This document shows, piece after piece, positions 33,708 through 36,204 of a stretch of DNA of 36,204 nucleotides. A program made the position numbers and the translations under genes. The DNA comes from Pseudomonas fluorescens (GTDB lineage Bacteria; Pseudomonadota; Gammaproteobacteria; Pseudomonadales; Pseudomonadaceae). The stretch covers positions 1 through 36,204 of the forward strand of contig NZ_LACC01000051.1 in assembly GCF_000967965.1 (NCBI RefSeq), read 5' to 3'. The notes under the pieces were generated by a model. It had not been told where the DNA came from and did no database searches. It saw only the letters and a list, made by a program, of their open reading frames with translations. Numbering within the stretch: position 1 is the first letter of the stretch; every line of letters begins with the position of its first letter.

Positions 33708-34718
33708 ATGGCACGCGGCGGTGTAAATAAAGCGGTGGTTCAAGCCGCTCGGTTGGCGATCCTCGCCCGCGGCGAAAACCCCAGCATCGATGCCGTACGG
33801 ATCGAGATGGGCAATACCGGCTCGAAAACCACGATCCATCGCTACCTCAAGGAACTCGACGACAGGGTCGAACCTGTCGAGGCACCGACAGAACCGATCG
33901 ACGACGAACTGATGGCGCTGGTGGCGCGGCTCGCGCAACGACTCAAGGAGCAGGCGCAGGAGCCCATCGACCAGGCGCGCACGCAGTACGAGGACCAACG
34001 CAAAGCGCTGGATAACCAGCTCAGCGAAGCGCAAGAGGCCAACAGCGAACTGCACCAGCAATATGAATTTCAAAGCCTGGCGCTGACCCAGGAGTCCGAG
34101 GCCCTGCAAGAAACCCGTGCCATGCTGCAAACGGAGCAAACCCGCAACGCCGGGTTGAACCAGGCGCTGGCCGATTTCGAACTGCGTTTGAAGGACAAGG
34201 ACGAGCAGATCCGCTCCCTTGAAGAAAAACACCTGCACACTCGCGACGCGCTGGAGCACTACCGCAATGCGGTCAAGGAACAGCGCGAACAGGAAATGAG
34301 TCGCCACGAAGGCCAGGTGCAACAGCTACAGATGGAGCTGCGCCAGGCACAACAAAGCGCGCTGGTACGCCAGGATGAAATCACCCAGCTGCACCGCGAC
34401 AACGAACGCTTGCTGACTGAAAACCGCGGCACCCTGCGCGAGCTGAGCCTGCTGCAAGAACAGCTCAAGCAAAGTAATACCCGCCAGGATCAGCTGCTGG
34501 AACAAACCACCCGCGTCGACGGCGAACGCACCCTCCTCCAGGAACGCCTGCGCGTCGCCCTGCTGGAAAGCCAGGCACTCAAACAGAACGTCGACGAGCA
34601 GTCGCTGCTCAACAGGTCACTGGAAATGGATCTGGCCAAGACCCGGGCGGATCTGGAAGAACGCGCGCGTCTGGCCGCGACCCTTGCGGCAGCGGCAGAC
34701 GCAGCGAAGGACGTTTAA
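33708..34718 (+). CDS. KfrA-like DNA-binding protein with long coiled coil
   Basis: This 336-residue protein has a KfrA N-terminal DNA-binding domain (residues ~1-52: ARGGVNKAVVQAARLAILAR, PSIDAVRIEMGNTGSKTTIHRYLKEL). Nearly 280 residues of alpha-helical coiled coil follow, very rich in Glu, Gln, Leu and Arg (for example LKDKDEQIRSLEEKHLHT), ending in an Ala-rich tail. KfrA of IncP plasmids is an autorepressor and nucleoid-associated protein supporting segregation; chromosomal relatives are little characterised. The ATG at 33708 has GGAG 5 nt upstream; in-frame codons from 33651 are not family-like. It is divergent from the Cre-like recombinase and overlaps the end of gor by 4 nt on the opposite strand. 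Confidence 0.88.
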   Translation: MARGGVNKAVVQAARLAILARGENPSIDAVRIEMGNTGSKTTIHRYLKELDDRVEPVEAPTEPIDDELMALVARLAQRLKEQAQEPIDQARTQYEDQRKALDNQLSEAQEANSELHQQYEFQSLALTQESEALQETRAMLQTEQTRNAGLNQALADFELRLKDKDEQIRSLEEKHLHTRDALEHYRNAVKEQREQEMSRHEGQVQQLQMELRQAQQSALVRQDEITQLHRDNERLLTENRGTLRELSLLQEQLKQSNTRQDQLLEQTTRVDGERTLLQERLRVALLESQALKQNVDEQSLLNRSLEMDLAKTRADLEERARLAATLAAAADAAKDV

Positions 34719-36073
34719 CCGGCGACCGGCGTACGCATGGTGACGAACTCTTCGGCGGCCGTCGGGTGCACCCCGATGGTTTCGTCGAAGTCGCGCTTGG
34801 TGGCGCCGGCCTTCAAGGCAATCGCCAGACCCTGGACGATTTCACCGGCTTCCGGGCCGACCATGTGGCAACCCAAGACCTTGTCGGTCCTGGCGTCCAC
34901 CACCAGTTTCATCAGCGTGCGCTCCTGGCATTCGGTCAGGGTCAGCTTCATCGGCCGGAAGCGGCTTTCGAAGATCTGCACGTCGTGGCCGGCTTCGCGA
35001 GCCTCCTCCTCGGTCAAACCGACGGTGCCGATGTTCGGCAGGCTGAACACCGCCGTTGGGATCATCTTGTAATCCACCGGACGATACTGCTCTGGTTTGA
35101 ACAGGCGCCGTGCAACCGCCATGCCTTCAGCCAGGGCCACCGGTGTCAGCTGAACACGCCCGATCACATCGCCCAGCGCCAGGATCGACGGCTCGGCGGT
35201 TTGATACAGCTCGTCGACCTCGACAAAGCCTTTCCTGTCGAGTTTGACCCCGGTGTTTTCCAGCCCCAGATTGTCCAGCATCGGACGACGACCCGTAGCG
35301 TAGAACACGCAATCGGCTTCCAGTTGGCGACCATCCTTGAGCGTGACTTTCAGGCTGCCATCGGCCTGCTTCTCGATGCGCTCGATGTCCGCATTGAATT
35401 GCAGGTCCATGCCGCGCTTGGTCAACTCTTCCTGCAAATGCTTGCGCACGGAACCGTCGAAGCCGCGCAGGAACAACTCGCCGCGATACAGCAGCGTGGT
35501 CTTGGCACCCAAACCGTGGAAGATCCCGGCGAACTCGACCGCAATGTAGCCACCGCCCACCACCAGCACACGCCTGGGCAGCTCTTTGAGGAAGAACGCC
35601 TGGTTGGAACTGATCGCATGCTCGTGCCCCGGAATCTCCGGAATCTGCGGCCAACCACCGGTAGCGATCAGGATATTTTTGGCGGTAAAGCGCTCGCCAT
35701 TGATCTCGACCTGATGCGGATCGACGATCTTCGCGTGCCCCTCATGCAAGGTCACGCCACTGTTGACCAGCAGGTTGCGATAAATGCCATTGAGGCGATT
35801 GATCTCGCGGTCCTTGTTGGCGATCAATGTCGGCCAGTCGAACTGCGCTTCATCCAGGCTCCAGCCAAAACCCGAAGCCTGCTCGAAGTCTTCGGCGAAA
35901 TGCGCCCCGTAGACCAGCAATTTTTTCGGCACGCAGCCGACGTTCACACAGGTCCCGCCCAGGTAGCGGCTCTCGGCCACGGCCACTTTCGCGCCGAACC
36001 CGGCGGCAAACCGCGCAGCCCGCACACCGCCGGAACCGGCACCAATCACATAAAGGTCAAAATCGTAGGCCAT
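34715..36073 (-). CDS. gor: Glutathione-disulfide reductase
   Basis: This 452-residue NADPH-dependent flavoenzyme reduces GSSG to GSH in the cytoplasm. It has the FAD motif VIGAGSGGVRAARFAAG, the redox disulfide C42/C47 in GGTCVNVGCVPKKL, the NADPH-binding motif VVGGGYIAVEFAGIFHGLG, a second FAD motif ILALGDVIG, and the C-terminal catalytic His-Glu pair H436/E441 in GVHPTAAEEF. The ATG at 36073 has GAGGAG 7 nt upstream; a TTG two codons earlier is ruled out by its spacing. Its stop overlaps the convergent KfrA-like gene (shared TTAA at 34715-34718). A group II intron end lies 76 nt upstream on the same strand. Confidence 0.96.
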   Translation of the reverse strand: MAYDFDLYVIGAGSGGVRAARFAAGFGAKVAVAESRYLGGTCVNVGCVPKKLLVYGAHFAEDFEQASGFGWSLDEAQFDWPTLIANKDREINRLNGIYRNLLVNSGVTLHEGHAKIVDPHQVEINGERFTAKNILIATGGWPQIPEIPGHEHAISSNQAFFLKELPRRVLVVGGGYIAVEFAGIFHGLGAKTTLLYRGELFLRGFDGSVRKHLQEELTKRGMDLQFNADIERIEKQADGSLKVTLKDGRQLEADCVFYATGRRPMLDNLGLENTGVKLDRKGFVEVDELYQTAEPSILALGDVIGRVQLTPVALAEGMAVARRLFKPEQYRPVDYKMIPTAVFSLPNIGTVGLTEEEAREAGHDVQIFESRFRPMKLTLTECQERTLMKLVVDARTDKVLGCHMVGPEAGEIVQGLAIALKAGATKRDFDETIGVHPTAAEEFVTMRTPVAG

Positions 36074-36149
36074 TTTCAATCTCCTCGGCAGGTGACCAGC
36101 ATACCCGCAGACATTTGTTGGGCAAGCGCTGCAGTCGATATGGGCCTGA

Positions 36150-36204
36150 ATCGAGTAGGAGGCGGATTTACATCCGCCGTCCTCTCACACCACCGTACGT
36201 ACGG
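36150..36204 (-). mobile_element. 3' end of a group II intron, cut by the window edge
   Basis: Read on the minus strand, the segment contains GTGGTGTGAG followed by a hairpin that fits group II intron domain VI. GAG-AGGA-(C)-GGCGGAT pairs with ATCCGCC-TCCT-(A)-CTC over a GTAA loop. The A between TCCT and CTC is bulged on the 3' strand, as the branch-point A should be. Placing the intron end after GAT puts this A seven nt from the 3' splice site, with the usual AY ending. The palindromic CCGTACGTACGG at the edge would belong to the end of domain V. The rest, including any reverse transcriptase, lies beyond the window. Confidence 0.72.

Noticed and set aside
33741..34700. Reading the KfrA-like coiled coil as an SMC or MukB-type ATPase
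   Set aside because: No Walker A or B motif is present; the N-terminal domain matches KfrA instead.

Overview
The window looks like chromosomal DNA of a Pseudomonas fluorescens-group bacterium. The evidence is an Hpd protein that reads like the well-known P. fluorescens 4-hydroxyphenylpyruvate dioxygenase, an MvaT-type H-NS protein, an AruH-type arginine:pyruvate transaminase, DUF4946 and DUF6124-like genes typical of the genus, high-GC codon usage, and several REPIN repeats (inverted pairs built on GAGCGAGCCTGCTCGCGAT). No rRNA, tRNA or CRISPR array was seen.

Positions 1-15100 are an accessory, surface-oriented region. It opens with the 3' part of an RHS/YD-repeat protein with an AT-rich, hydrophobic, variable C-terminus. 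A four-gene chaperone-usher fimbrial operon follows (pilin, chaperone, usher, two-domain tip adhesin). On the minus strand lies a three-gene row: a large Ig-like-repeat protein, a classical autotransporter, and a second Ig-like-repeat protein resembling the first.

Positions 15100-30150 are mostly metabolic and regulatory. They hold aruH; a small DUF6124-like gene behind a long, strongly palindromic leader; a glycerate module (garK-type kinase, CdaR-type regulator, divergent MFS anion symporter); an aldo/keto reductase; rarD; hpd; a DMT exporter divergent from a LysR regulator; a CSS-EAL c-di-GMP phosphodiesterase; mvaT; a DUF4946 secreted protein; and gloA. REPINs sit in four intergenic gaps here, and a related single palindrome serves as a bidirectional terminator between rarD and hpd.

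Positions 30150-36204 form a stress-defence block (ahpF, ahpC, gor) interrupted by an unusual divergent pair. One member is a tyrosine recombinase whose six active-site residues follow the Cre pattern. The other is a KfrA-like DNA-binding coiled-coil protein. Their shared intergenic region carries two palindromes that could be an operator and a recombination site. The window ends inside what appears to be the 3' end (domain VI with its bulged branch-point A) of a group II intron inserted 76 nt upstream of gor.

The most unusual material is the Cre-like/KfrA pair with its palindromes, the group II intron edge next to gor, the two Ig-like paralogs flanking an autotransporter with an attenuator-like leader, the palindromic leader of the DUF6124-like gene, and the RHS tip.
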